From: Dysidea avara | Taxonomy: Eukaryota; Porifera; Demospongiae; Dictyoceratida; Dysideidae | Direction of reading: 5' to 3' | Assembly (NCBI RefSeq): GCF_963678975.1 | Contig: NC_089281.1 | Coordinates: 6,721,277-6,785,276, forward strand | Length of the DNA stretch: 64,000 nucleotides | Part shown: one piece after another, positions 21,665 through 35,000 of the stretch | Layout of the letters: each line of letters opens with the position of its first letter | Position numbering within the stretch: the stretch's first letter is position 1 | The notes under the pieces: generated by a model | Told to the model about the DNA's origin: nothing | Database searches by the model: none | The model's input: the letters and a program-made list of their open reading frames with translations, nothing else | Position numbers and translations under genes: made by a program

Positions 21665-21905
21665 CAATTTTAAATTGCATAGCTACAGAATACCGTTAAC
21701 TTTTTTCTCTTTTTCTTGAAATCATCTAATGACATGAAGTGTTAATTAATACATACGACTCTCTATAATAAAAGGAATCAGGTATTTGGATAGGTCAATG
21801 CTATCAAACCAAATGTTTTATTCTAATAGAACATTTATATTACGTCATTCCAGTATTGTGATTTTTTTTTTTATATTGTCGAGTGTGGGTTTCAATGCCG
21901 GATAG
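20548..21905. other. Intergenic region with CA microsatellite
   Basis: Apart from a (CA)n tract at 21,594-21,662 and AT-rich sequence, I see nothing that supports a gene. The stretch lies between the 3' end of the exonuclease gene and the probable GON7 promoter. Confidence 0.5.
21594..21662. repeat. (CA)n microsatellite
   Basis: An almost uninterrupted CA dinucleotide run of about 35 units. Similar tracts occur at about 28,230-28,275 (TG), 28,950-29,018 (CA), 51,292-51,335 (TG), 55,686-55,772 (CA with a CG block) and 57,102-57,138 (TG). Confidence 0.95.
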
Positions 21906-22233
21906 ATGAGTTCTGTACACTTCACACTAACTAAACGCGATGGTAGTAAGTCATGCATGGAGCACACGTGTAAAGAGAACGACCTCAGCAGTCTTTCAAG
22001 CAGCCTAAGAACGCTGAAGACGGACGCGAACGCGATGTTGTCCGAACTCGTGGCACAAGAAAAAGCTGCAAATCCACAGAAAGCTGCTCAGAAACAAGAA
22101 AGCAGCGAAGATGAAGGTAAATAGTTGGGTCTTACTCTTAACTAACACTCAAATGTTTACGCGTTTAGATGAAGACGAAGAAGATTCAGACAATTCTCCA
22201 CCCAGCCCGAAGAAAGCTAAACGACCGACATAA
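21906..22233 (+). CDS. GON7: Probable GON7, small KEOPS/EKC complex subunit
   Basis: Two exons, 21,906-22,116 and 22,169-22,233, encode about 91 residues. The N-terminal half is a short, possibly beta-then-helical segment (LSSLSSSLRTLKTDANAMLS). The C-terminal half is disordered, with an acidic run (EDEDEEDSDN) and the ending PPSPKKAKRPT. Size, a single helix with a ...L..LV spacing, the acidic stretch and the basic PKKAKRP end parallel vertebrate GON7, which caps KEOPS, the complex that makes t6A37 on tRNA. GON7 evolves fast, so identity rests on layout and weak similarity. It converges on PSMA6 with about 80 bp between stops. Confidence 0.5.
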
Positions 22234-22312
22234 ATCTACATTATTTTTAACTAGGTGAAATTGTAGTTTATAATGGAAATATACTATATACGGTGTAATG
22301 AGTGGAATGTTG

Positions 22313-23790
<1,478 letters not shown>

Positions 23791-26672
23791 ATGGAAGACT
23801 TAATGTATTTCGATGAGCAGCCTGATAGTGCAGACACTAACCACATAGACTGTGTTAAGCCAAATATTGGTACTGGAGAAAATCAAGTTAATTCAGTTCA
23901 TGAAAATAGTGTTAGCAACTCCATACCAGATACTGGTAAGGTGACACATCAAGATGACCATATTAGTTCTTTACGAAGTGACTCATTTAGTGATGAATGG
24001 CAAGACTTCACTACCTCAGCAAGTGACGGCTCTCAAGGGGTGCCTCAATACGACAACTCAACATTAGACAGTAGCGAAGACAATACTAGCACTGTTATAG
24101 CTAGTGATATTAGTGCTGTTGATAACAATGTTGATTTTATCTCTCTGTCAAAAACTGTACTTCGACAGTGTTTTAACTGTGGAACACACAACCATTCCAT
24201 ATCTGATAATGAGGACTTTGATTGTCAAGATGAGTAAGATTTCATCATATAGCACGTTGCATAATAGATCTTCATAACATTCTCTCATCTTTAGTCAACA
24301 ATATAGATGGCCATGCTACCAGCCTAAATGTTTTGAGGGAGAAATTTTGCTGATTTTGAGGTTTTGGGGGTTAACAGCAGAAATTTTAGCCTTAGACCTC
24401 ATGTGGTCAATACATAAGCTGCCATTTTTTCCATCTGTTATAGTACAGTTTACCCTCAGTTATTCAAACTCGGCAATGGTAAAAGTGTTCAGATAAGAAG
24501 GTACAAAGCTCTTGAAATACAGTCATTTCCGATTCCAGATAAATAAGGGTCAGATACAAGGGTCTACCGTACACACAGGCATTATCCTTGTGCAGGTTCC
24601 ACCATCATGTTATTGCTGTACATGTCTTACAGGTTCTGGAAAGAGCTGGTTGACCATGTTATGCCAATCAGTTGGTCATGTGAGCAGACTGAGGATTACT
24701 TGTTGATGTCACTTCACGTATGTTAAGTGTACATTAAGCTACAAATGGGATAAGTCTATCAATAGCTCTCTTAATTTGCTAATTGGGGTCTATTGGGCGG
24801 GGATATGATATCACTAATAAAAAACAGTGTTATTTATAATAGGGTTAGCGTTACACAAATTTGGCACTTAATAAACGTGTTGTAATGTGTTTATTATGTT
24901 CGTAAATTCTTGAGTACAATTTTTTATTGTGACCTTACCAGTTATTGTATGCACCTATCAGTTATATATACGGGTAAAAGTGGGGTGTAGGTGAGAATTA
25001 GCGCCTGGAGAAGTAGGGGAACAAAATACCACTGAGTTTCAGTACTGAGTAGGGGAGAAGGTGAGGATTTGACACACAATTTGGCCCCAGGTAGTGAATT
25101 TTTGAATGTCTAAATTTTCACCTATCCCCCCAGTATACTTATGGGCTGAACGTCTCACAATAGGTTATAATTATTATACTGGGTAGCTGATTGTGCCCTG
25201 GGGACTGGATTTGTCCCAGCAAACAATTAGTTATAATTACATACTTAGGTATTGAATGTCTGAAATGAACCAAGTGAGTTAGAGTCAATAGTGTATTAAA
25301 TACTAATTGCTTGCAATTCATAAAATAGCTTAGCAGCTGCCATTGGGTCCACTAAATTTTATCCTCAAAATCAACATAATTATGATCCTCTTTAAGTGGT
25401 GATGTAGGAGAACCCATAAGGATTGATTGTTGTAGATCAAGTGTCATTCGACTACAGGATGTCTTGTACATCAAAGTAAATAATTTGTCATTCAACTACA
25501 GGATGGCTGAAATAGGACTTATCAATATCTCTGTATGTTTAGGATAGAAGAAAGAAGATCTCAAGATGTTCCAGTTCACGCGTTTCCATTTCACCTGACT
25601 CTGACCTGAGTTATTTTGATTGGAGTGAGGATGCAGTATGTCCCATGCTGTTGGAACTGAGAATGGGGAACCTAGATCTGGAATCAACCAGCTACGTATA
25701 TTCCATGCAAATCAGTCCTATAGAACTGGAATTTGACCACGACAAAGCTGCACTCGGTAATATTGTAACTCTTTGTTGATTCTTCAGGTATTTTTTTTAG
25801 GACTTTCTATTCTAAGTGTGGAAGAGTTGACAGCAATGCACGATGAAATGGCTGAGAAGGTTTCCTCATTGTCTGACGATTTAATTAAAGAGTTACAGCA
25901 GAGAGACGTTTTAGTAAGAGACCTGGAAGTGCGTAACCAGTTTGTTGCCATGCTGATGAAAGTGGAGGGAAAGAAGAAAGCTGTCAGTCAAGCTAAAGCT
26001 CAAGCGGCAGCTAACAGCAGTAGTAGTGGTAAACGTCTTGTTTTTAAAGCCAAAAACTTTAGAAGAAAGAACAGCGAAGATATAACCAATCAGTGTAAAG
26101 TGAGTTACTTTGTAAAACCAATATTAATTGTAGAATTTAATTTTGTAATATTAAATAACAAGACGTGGTAGGATGAGAATAGCAGTGTCCCGTGTAGAAA
26201 AAGAAAAAAACAGTATTTTGCATGCGCCAAATATGATTTGACGAGGGCCCAAAGGGTATGAAGTTAATGAGTGAGATGAGCAAATGTAACACTGGTTGCT
26301 ATAATTTTGTATGTAGAAAGAGAAAAAAGTTTTGAAAGTTATACTCTGTACTGTTCCTTGTTTCTATCTCACAGTTTCTAGGCACCGTTATTCCGTACGT
26401 GCCACCTTCTGACAGTGAATGGAGAACAGAAACTCTACAAACATTAACTAAACGTATGTACACATCAGTAAAACTGTTCATTGAGTAATAAATATATCTG
26501 TTTTAACAGTACTTAATGCCGTACATGATGACAGCCCCACACTGGCTGGTTTAACGTCTGACTACCTCTCCACGGAGGGTAGGTTAGATGAAATGTCATG
26601 ATAATACTTTTAGCTGTTGTCTTCTTTTTAGTGTTTAATTTCTCATCAACTGATTCTGATAATGATACTTAA
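23791..26672 (+). CDS. FEZ family kinesin-1 cargo adaptor
   Basis: Exons 23,791-24,234 (donor GTAAGA), 25,548-25,756, 25,801-26,099, 26,375-26,453, 26,510-26,578 and 26,632-26,672, phases consistent. The first exon is acidic and disordered with a DEWQDF segment that resembles the FEZ acidic box. The middle holds a coiled coil (LTAMHDEMAEKVSSLSDDL, then KELQQRDVLVRDLEVRNQF). The C-terminal part has TVIPYVPP, ETLQTLTKLLNAVHDDSPT and LTSDYLSTE, aligning with the conserved vertebrate FEZ1/FEZ2 end (TVIPYEK..., LTDYILK). The protein then ends STDSDNDT. FEZ proteins link kinesin-1 heavy chain to cargo. One gene is expected outside vertebrates. Exon 1's donor and exon 2's acceptor after GATAG were chosen for phase. 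Confidence 0.8.
24430..24560 (+). repeat. Degraded Tigger/pogo-type repeat in FEZ intron
   Basis: ACCCTCAGTTATTCAAACTC and the following GGTAAAAGTGTTCAGATAAG match the remnant at 10,555-10,610. The long intron 24,235-25,547 also has a relative of the 15,082 MITE near 24,950. Confidence 0.5.
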
Positions 26673-27372
26673 TACCTTGATAATTAATGTGTAAATAATT
26701 GTAAATAATTTTTCTTACTTTATTTTTTAACTAAATTATGATTAATTTATTTATAATTATGCTATTTCTATCAAGATGTGTTCCTTACTTTGTGGGTCTA
26801 GGATTATCACCAAAAACCAAAACTGCTTACAGTAGAACCTCAGTTATCTGAACCCCTTGGGACCAGGTCTGATCCATAAGTCTGAAAAGTCTGAAGCTGT
26901 GCATAAATAACCTTAAAATAACATTTTTAAAAGTATCAGTATTATCAACTACCCTAATAGAACAGTCACTACTCTAATAGAGCAGTCATTTCTGTAGTTC
27001 AGTTAACCGAGAATCCGGATAACTGAGGTTCCACTGTACTAAGAAATGGTTTCTGACGACCAGGTTTTTGATTGAACTCAAAATTTTAAGTGAAACAGTT
27101 TAGTGTTGTAATGCACAATTTTTTGATGTGCAAAACAAACAAGTCAAGTTTATCTCCATAAAGAATTCGTGTACCAATGGCTGCTTTTGTAAGTATATGT
27201 ACCTACTGTAGCAAAATTGTCAGTTACAGTAGTCTGAGTTGTTTTATTTTTCAAGATGATAATGACCAATGTCGTGTATAATCTACATAACATTAATTTC
27301 AACTTTTATATATGCTTTCATAAATTATGTGTGCATGTATATATGTATTGTGTATTATGAACTTCCATTGTG
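26673..27372. other. Intergenic, contains a complete small DNA transposon
   Basis: This gap lies between the FEZ stop and the 3' end of the ADGRV1-like gene. Besides the element at 26,830-27,036 it is AT-rich with no supported frame. The 3' ends of both flanking genes point into it. Confidence 0.5.
26830..27036. mobile_element. Tigger/pogo-like MITE with TA duplication
   Basis: Left end CAGTAGAACCTCAGTTATCT and right end (reverse complement) CAGTGGAACCTCAGTTATCC form about 20-bp inverted repeats, flanked by TA on both sides as expected for Tc1/mariner-pogo insertions. The interior carries two copies of the dispersed CTAATAGARCAGTCA motif (26,952-26,990). Confidence 0.8.
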
Positions 27373-27690
27373 TCACAAGTGGGTGTCAGCTATTGAGATA
27401 CGTCTCAGTTCATAATGTTCTGATGATGATGGCTTTGTTGTGTCAGTCTCATCAGTGGCATTAGTTGCATATGACTCCCGTATGCCTTCTTCCATTGAGT
27501 ATGATCCACCTGTCTTCAGCATGAACATGATGTCGTCAAGGTGAGAGTCTTCTTGGTCGGTTGGCGGGCTGACCGGACGATGCTTGGCAATGCTGCTATG
27601 GAAGGATTCATTGCCCACTGATGATCCATGTTGACTTTGATCCCATTCCTCTTGTAACTGTAGACACAATGTAGTGGGTGTGTTATACAT
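27373..27690 (-). other. ADGRV1-like cytoplasmic tail with DTHL PDZ ligand
   Basis: The last exon begins LQEEWDQSQHG and is rich in Ser, Thr, Asp and Glu. It ends RRISIADTHL before TGA at 27,373-27,375. T at -2 and L at 0 make a class I PDZ-binding motif. From memory, vertebrate ADGRV1 and usherin end in the same DTHL and bind whirlin and harmonin PDZ domains. The join from the previous exon (SADQ to LQEE) is in phase 0. Confidence 0.8.
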
Positions 27691-27795
27691 GTGCGTAATA
27701 GTGGTAGTACGAAATGCGAGTGTTGTGTGTATTATGCTGTATTGCCTCTAATTACAGCAAATTCCTGGTCCCATTTTAGTCGCCAGAATTACAAC

Positions 27796-27826
<31 letters not shown>

Positions 27827-28960
27827 ATGAGTAAAAACCAGATCTCAAATGAATGCTGTGAGGGGGCATAGGAAAAGGGACCTATAGAGACTTTTTAAAC
27901 TTATGAGTAAAAGTCAGTAAATTTCCATTTATTGATAGGTAATTATAGTAAATTATATACATTAGGAAATTACACTTGTATTTAAATTCTTCATAACTTT
28001 ATGAAACAATTGTGTATTGATTTGAAATATGAATAGCCCCCCTCACATATACAGTATCATCAACTATAATGCTAATGTTAAAGTGATTTGTAAAATATGG
28101 TGATAAAACATCAAGGAGAGTATAACACTGAATGCATTAGCAAAATATAAATGCCAGCCTCTTTCAGTGGATGAGGTGAAAGTAGCAATACAGTATACGT
28201 TTGTTGAGTGTGTGTATAGAATGTTGTGGTGTGTGTGTGTGTGCGTGCGTGCGTGTGTGTGTATGTGTGTGTGTGTGCTTGCATCCATGCATACATACAT
28301 GCATGCGTGTCAACAAGCTTATTGTAATCACTAATACATTTATGTTGGATAATTAAAGACCATTTGATGTACAGGTCTACAAGAATGAGGAAACTGGAAT
28401 ATAGGCAAGTTCTGTTGCAACACATTATAAACTCAAGAATTATCAAAACCCCTGCCAGGTGTTTAGATTAACTGAAAAGTATGTATCTCTGATGTCATGT
28501 GTAACCAAGCAACTTAATGAACAATGGTTTTGGATACTCTAATAGAAGACTCGATTACTCTAATTGAAAAATGGTCTGATTTGTTTCCCTGATTCATAAG
28601 TACTTGGTAAATTGCTATAAAATATCTATCACAGTATTTATGACTGCTCCTTTTTATACGTATGTGTTATGTGCCTCAGTATCATTCAATAACAACTCTA
28701 ATGTATGTGTGTGTACTAATCATGAGTGCCTCATAAAGTCCTAACCTGATCAGCTGATAGTAGATCTCTTGTTGAGCTAGTGATGGGACCAGCTAGTGTT
28801 TGCTGAGCAACAGGTGGAAGTGGTGTTTGCAGTGGGATGATATCATCTTTAGGAGAATAGCTCTGTTGTTTTCTGAGCATTGTTCTCCAGCTCAGGAAGA
28901 AGTAGACAACAACAGCATATATTGCCTACAAAATAAACGTCATGCAATGCTCACACACAC

Positions 28961-29020
<60 letters not shown>

Positions 29021-32000
29021 GCATGTAATTGAAGACTTGAAATAATACTAGAAGGTATACCGTGCCAAGGTAAGCATGTAGGGAGCCAAATATCCACGGC
29101 AGTGTAATGAGTAAGAAGAACACCAGCATTCGTGGCACTTCTACATTAGTCATGGAGAAAGTTTAAAGAACACAGCAAGCACACTCACAACAGTTACCTC
29201 TGTAGTTGTGGGAATAATAATACAAGTCATCGTATTGTTCCCACTGGTTCCAGAAGATACAGGCATGTGAGAACATCAGTGCCATGCACATTAGACACAG
29301 GACAATTGGTAGAACAGTTGACACAAGAGCTACCCAGTGGTTGGGCATATAGCAACTGTAGTAGAGCAATACGTAAAGATGATAATGATATCTAATAATG
29401 TGTTTCTTACAAATAGTAAGTTGTGTCAAAGTCTCTTCCATAAATTTCACCATTTATATCATCATCAAAGACAAACCTCACAATTAAGATGGTGGCCACT
29501 ACTATTAACACTGGGACTGCCCAGACTATTAGAATGAATCCTAATAAAGGTTCTTTTCCTTCGCTATATCCTAAGAATGTCATCCAGAAGTTGATTGCCT
29601 GGTTGAGCAGAGAAAATTAATATCATGGTTGTGGTTTATGTAATTTACTGACCAGAGCAGCTATCCATGCAAACTGGGCTATGACAGTAAGTTGGGTGAG
29701 AATGGAGAGCACTGTACATCCTGTCTCACTAGCTGAATCTGTTGCCAACATGTTGACTAAGGCTATTGTCTGGAAATGTATAGAAGCAATTAAATCTTTG
29801 TACTATATTGTAAATGATATGACTTACCTGGAAAAGGAATATGGAGATGCAGAGATTGACAAATATTTTTGTTGGTTGTTGCATCTTTTGGTAATACACG
29901 ATGTGCAAGATTATGATAAGAAGCATCACAACCTGTTGTAGCAGAGATACAGTGATCTATGCTATGATTATGAGCAGTTGAAATCCTTACCATCACAGCT
30001 GCACAAGATATGGGTCCAGAAGGTAACCATTCCTTTTCATCATCATCTTGGTCAGTACTTTGGCGAGCTGGTGTAGTTTCCCTGCGGGCAGCAAATTCTC
30101 CAAAAGTTGTGCACTGACACTCAACATAATCAACCGGGAATGCACCATTATCAAGTAACTAATGTGTATAATTGTGATTCTCAGAACATGTCAAATCTTA
30201 TGGCTTACCACTGGAGTACATGAATCATCCATTATCCATCTTCCTGAAGCAGTATTGGTAGCAGGATATTCAAATCGAACACACCTGTGAAGAGGTCCCA
30301 GTTTAATTTCATTAAACAATGAGAACTCTTACTCTTGTCTGGTCACATTGGTCCTCCTGGTGCTGCTACTACTTTCACTATATATTCTGTATGTGAGCGG
30401 AGATGTTCCTGTGACAACTTGGTTTTGAATTCCTATGGAGAGTGAAACACTTCTGAGGTTTGGAGTTGGTGTGAAAAATGTGGCTTGGTTTCGTAGTGTC
30501 AAAAAGTTGACACGGAGGCACTAGAGAAAAAAATTACAAATGAAAAACCCAATAGTGTTGCACTTTCTCACATTAGATGTTCCTGATATTGCAGTGCTTG
30601 GTAAAATGAGGTAATCCATTACATCACTAAAGCTGGGATCACGTGATGCAGTAAATCGTTGCTCTCTTAGGGCTTCAGGAGTAGTGTAGGTAAGCTCCAT
30701 GTAGAATGAGCTCCGAGTGTAAAACAAACTACAAATGGCACACATAATAAATTTGTTTAACAAGAGACTTTTGTTTTTACCTGTCTGTTCTTGGACAAGC
30801 ACTACCAACAAGTAATGAGTAGCCAAATTGTTGCAATGAAGTGAAAAACTGACTCTGATATCTGTAGCGATAGTATCGGTATTTTGAATGCAGTGTTATG
30901 AATGATGTTTCAAATCATACCTGAATATATCTGAGGTCAAGATCATGTTATAAATGTCTAATAAGTTGTTCTGTAATGCACCGCTATACCGAAGGTTGTT
31001 AGCTTCTACAACACTTGGGATCCCGTCCAACACCATCTGTACAAGGCTAGACTGCTGTGGGTTTGTACCAACTATCTGTCCTTGGGTTATGATGGCTAAT
31101 AGTGAATTTGCCACACTGCAAAAAATATGAGAGATGGCCAAAGAATAATTAATAGTTCAACTCTCACCTCTCTAATTGAGGCACTGTTGTTGCTAGTTGT
31201 AGTTCTGTGTAAAGACTTAGTAACATTCCCTCCACTGGTGGTGACAAGATGACCAATGCTTGTCCATTTTGTACTTGTCTGTTGATAGAATGATGCAACA
31301 ATCATGATGAAGTCAATAATGATGCTTACATATTAGATCTATTAGCTGCATCTAGTTCAACATAGAACCCTCTGAAATTAGTAACGCTCTGAATATCGAC
31401 TATTGGCACACTGAAGTCAGCGGACGACTGAAATTGATATCACAATGAGACTAACATGATAGTTGCGATAACGTATTACATACCTCTCCTCTGTCCATTC
31501 TAATAGTGTCTCTGATGGCACTATAGTGTTCAGCACCAATTGCTGGTTGTACTGTCAATCCTTGATATGTGAATGATGCACTTGGTGAACGAGTTGTGAT
31601 GGACACTTCCCCTATTAGTAGTACTCCTCTGATTCTTTCTATTACTAGTTGTGCTGCACTACCACTAGTGATCACAGTGGTTCTGAGAGAAGTTAAATTA
31701 CTTGAGCTACTTTTTAAAAATCTATCATACCTTGAAGTCTGAGAGAACTGAAATAAGGATAGGGGTGATGGTATGACTGTTACAGTTGCAATGTTGTTCA
31801 CAATGTTTATGTCTGGCTGGTTGGAGAATATCTCAACTGTGAACTGTTCTCCATTTTCAGGTACCTATGTTCAAAGTCAATGCAGTAGTATTTTGGTTGC
31901 GCCACACACATGCAACTTACACCAACACTACACACACATTCAATCATTTATACACAATCACGTACACGCTAGAACACAACTTACACTATTTGGTCGGAGT

Positions 32001-35000
32001 TGAAGTTGAATAGTAGCACTGGTTATGTTAGATGCTAAAGAGACACTTCCGGAAGACTCAACTAACAGATCATCCACTGTCACAGTATGGGAAACTGCTG
32101 GATCCAGTACAGTTCTCCAGTTTATCTGAACAGTTCCAAACAACCCAGGCTCTCTGACTACAGTAATGGTTCTTGTTGGGGACTGCTCTTCATCCAATTC
32201 TAATGTCAATGGTGTTAAGGAGAATACACCACCAGGGTAATCATTGGATCTGATCGACACTTCAAAAGTTGTCTGCAATGTGACAATAGATATAAATTAT
32301 GATATAGTTGAGCTTACAGCTGTGCCAGCTAACAAAGCTCCTCCTGAAGGATTGGTCAGCTCTAGAGTGAAGTATTCCAGTAGTTCTGGGACATCATCAT
32401 CTAACACACGTAGGAGGATGAACTGTTCTATTATCCCACTCTGTGAAGTAACACAATTTTAACTACATCACTCTGTTAGTTAAATATTTTCAAACTTACC
32501 TCAAAAACTAGAGTCTCACTATATGACTCATAATCTAATCCTGATGTGGCTGTTGCAGCAGTACCTAAAGATCACAACAAAATTTTGCTACATGAATTTT
32601 GATGAGTACATTTCTAATTCTTACTGGTGTCTGTTCCTATTCTCCCATCTACAGTTCTAACCATCACTTCAACACGACCAAAGCTTCCTCCACCACGTGC
32701 AACAATAGCTTGTACCAGTGGAGAACCATCTTCTGCTACTGATGATCCACTGCTGGTGAACTGGAAGATACCACTACCTCCTTCGTCATCTGCTATAACA
32801 ACTTGACTGTTGAGCATGCTTGAAGCTAGTCTTGGTGAAGACACTCGGCCTAACAATGTCACATATGTAGCACTTGTAACAATGTTTGGTTGTATAACAT
32901 ACTTTGTACAGCTGGAACTCTTTCAACACTGGTCAAGTTAAATTGGAACACTTTTGGTGATCCTATTACATTGTTATCACCCAGTGGAATTGTTATGGTT
33001 CCAGTGGTCATGCCATCGGCAATTACAACAGTGAGTGATGTGGTGGGGAAATCAATCACAGCCTGTGCTGGGCTCTGGTTTGTTCCTACTTGTGTAACAG
33101 CACTTGCTATCCCAGTAACCATGATGTCTCCACGAGAACCAAATCGACGCCACACAGTTACATTAGCCTGTGTTATTATACAATACAAAATCGGCTTATA
33201 ATAAGATCTATTGTGATCCTTACATTCCTTCCTTCAGTTCCTATGTAGCTTGTGTGCGATAGTTGTACTACACCATAGGGCTCAATAGTTGATATTGCTG
33301 CCTCTCGTCGAACCCCAGCAGCAAATCCTGGTATCTGTGACAGTACAGACAGCTGGACACCGAAGATCTCTGCCTGTCCATGTGGGACCCTTGCCACAGC
33401 CTACAATTATAATTTAATAAAGTTGGTATGATCTTTTAAATCCTTACTGTAAGAGAAAATGATGCTGTTGAGTCTGTTGGTTGCATTTCAATGCTACCAG
33501 TGATTGGGACAATTGATCCATTTTCAACACCAGCTAATTGATTAGACCCTGTCGTCCAAACTACTTGAATTACACCAACTTGTCCGAATCGATTGATTGT
33601 CAGTTGAACGTTATTTGTGGTTACAGCTGTAACACACACTGTCATGCTATTCCACAATGCACTTGTGGTACGTACCATCATTGACTGAAGCCTCAATAGA
33701 AACATCATCAAATCCTATCAAGGGGTTAGCCACCTGCTCAGTAATCATTGCCATAGTGGACCCAAACAGAGAGGAGATCTCAGGAGTAGAGTCACTCCCT
33801 TAACACATCATACACAAACAGTGATAAATTACCTCATATGATAACTCACTGTACCTGATGAGTCACTTAGGGTTGCATTAGTGATAGTAATGTTAAAAGC
33901 TGCTCCAAATGATAAAAATGCATCCACAGCAATTGGGAGACTCAATGATTGCTGCTGCACACCATCAGCAAATGTGATAAGTGATGTAGCAGGCACATAC
34001 ATAGCTCCAGGAAGCTAAGGAAGTTTATGTAGATTGTAATTCACATCTTGACATTTAGATTTTACCTGATCGTAATACATCAATATGCTAACTATTACAG
34101 TTCCTTGACTGCCAAACTGTCTGGAAATGGTAAAGTTTAGTTGTCTAGAAGTGGCTGACCCTAGTCCACTAGTGGCAACCACTGCACTTCCCACCACAAA
34201 TACTCCATGAGGAGCATCATTGGATCTATAGAAAAGATAAATTACAACACACTAACTATGAGTGGCTTACCCAATTGTGAATGTTGATGTGAGTCGGTCA
34301 CTTAGTTCAGCACCACCTTCAACCCTTGTGATTACAACCATAAACACTTCAGCCATTTCTGGTATATCCTCAGACAAAATACTTATATCAATAGAGCCTC
34401 GCACTTGACCATCTAGTATAGTGGCTGAACCATTAACTGGTGTTATGTCCAACTGAAGGCCAGGAGGTCCTTCTACTACAAAGAAAACCTATTAGGAGAT
34501 AAGATAAAATCTTACTTTCCTACAACAGCAATAAGATACATACTTGCATGGTGCCTGTGTCTCCTCCAGTACGGCCAATTGGTAAGGAAATATTAACTGG
34601 TGCATTTGGGTCTTCCATGAAATTTTGAGGCTGTAGTGCTTCTCCCACAAACCCCACTGTCCCAAATGGATTTCCACGTTGACGAATCTAAGTAAATGCA
34701 TAACTTAAATGCTTAAAAGATTATGTGGCAAGTACACTCACAGTTAATGTGGTAGTATCTGCTGATGGATCAATGATAGCATCACCTGAAGCTAACAGGA
34801 GTCTGACTGTGTATACTTCTTCTGCTTCTGGTGCAGCATCAGGGAGAACTGTCACTTGAAGAGTACGAGTGACACTGTCAAGGAATTTGAATAATAAAAC
34901 ACTGACTATTATTATTATTTAATTTGGGTCATACATTTGTTCTGATCCAAATGAAACAAATCCTTGTAGAGTGGCAGGATCAATATCATCACTTTCTCTT

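Noticed and set aside
28111-28446. Frame rich in His/Thr (-)
   Set aside because: Translation of a TG/CA microsatellite.
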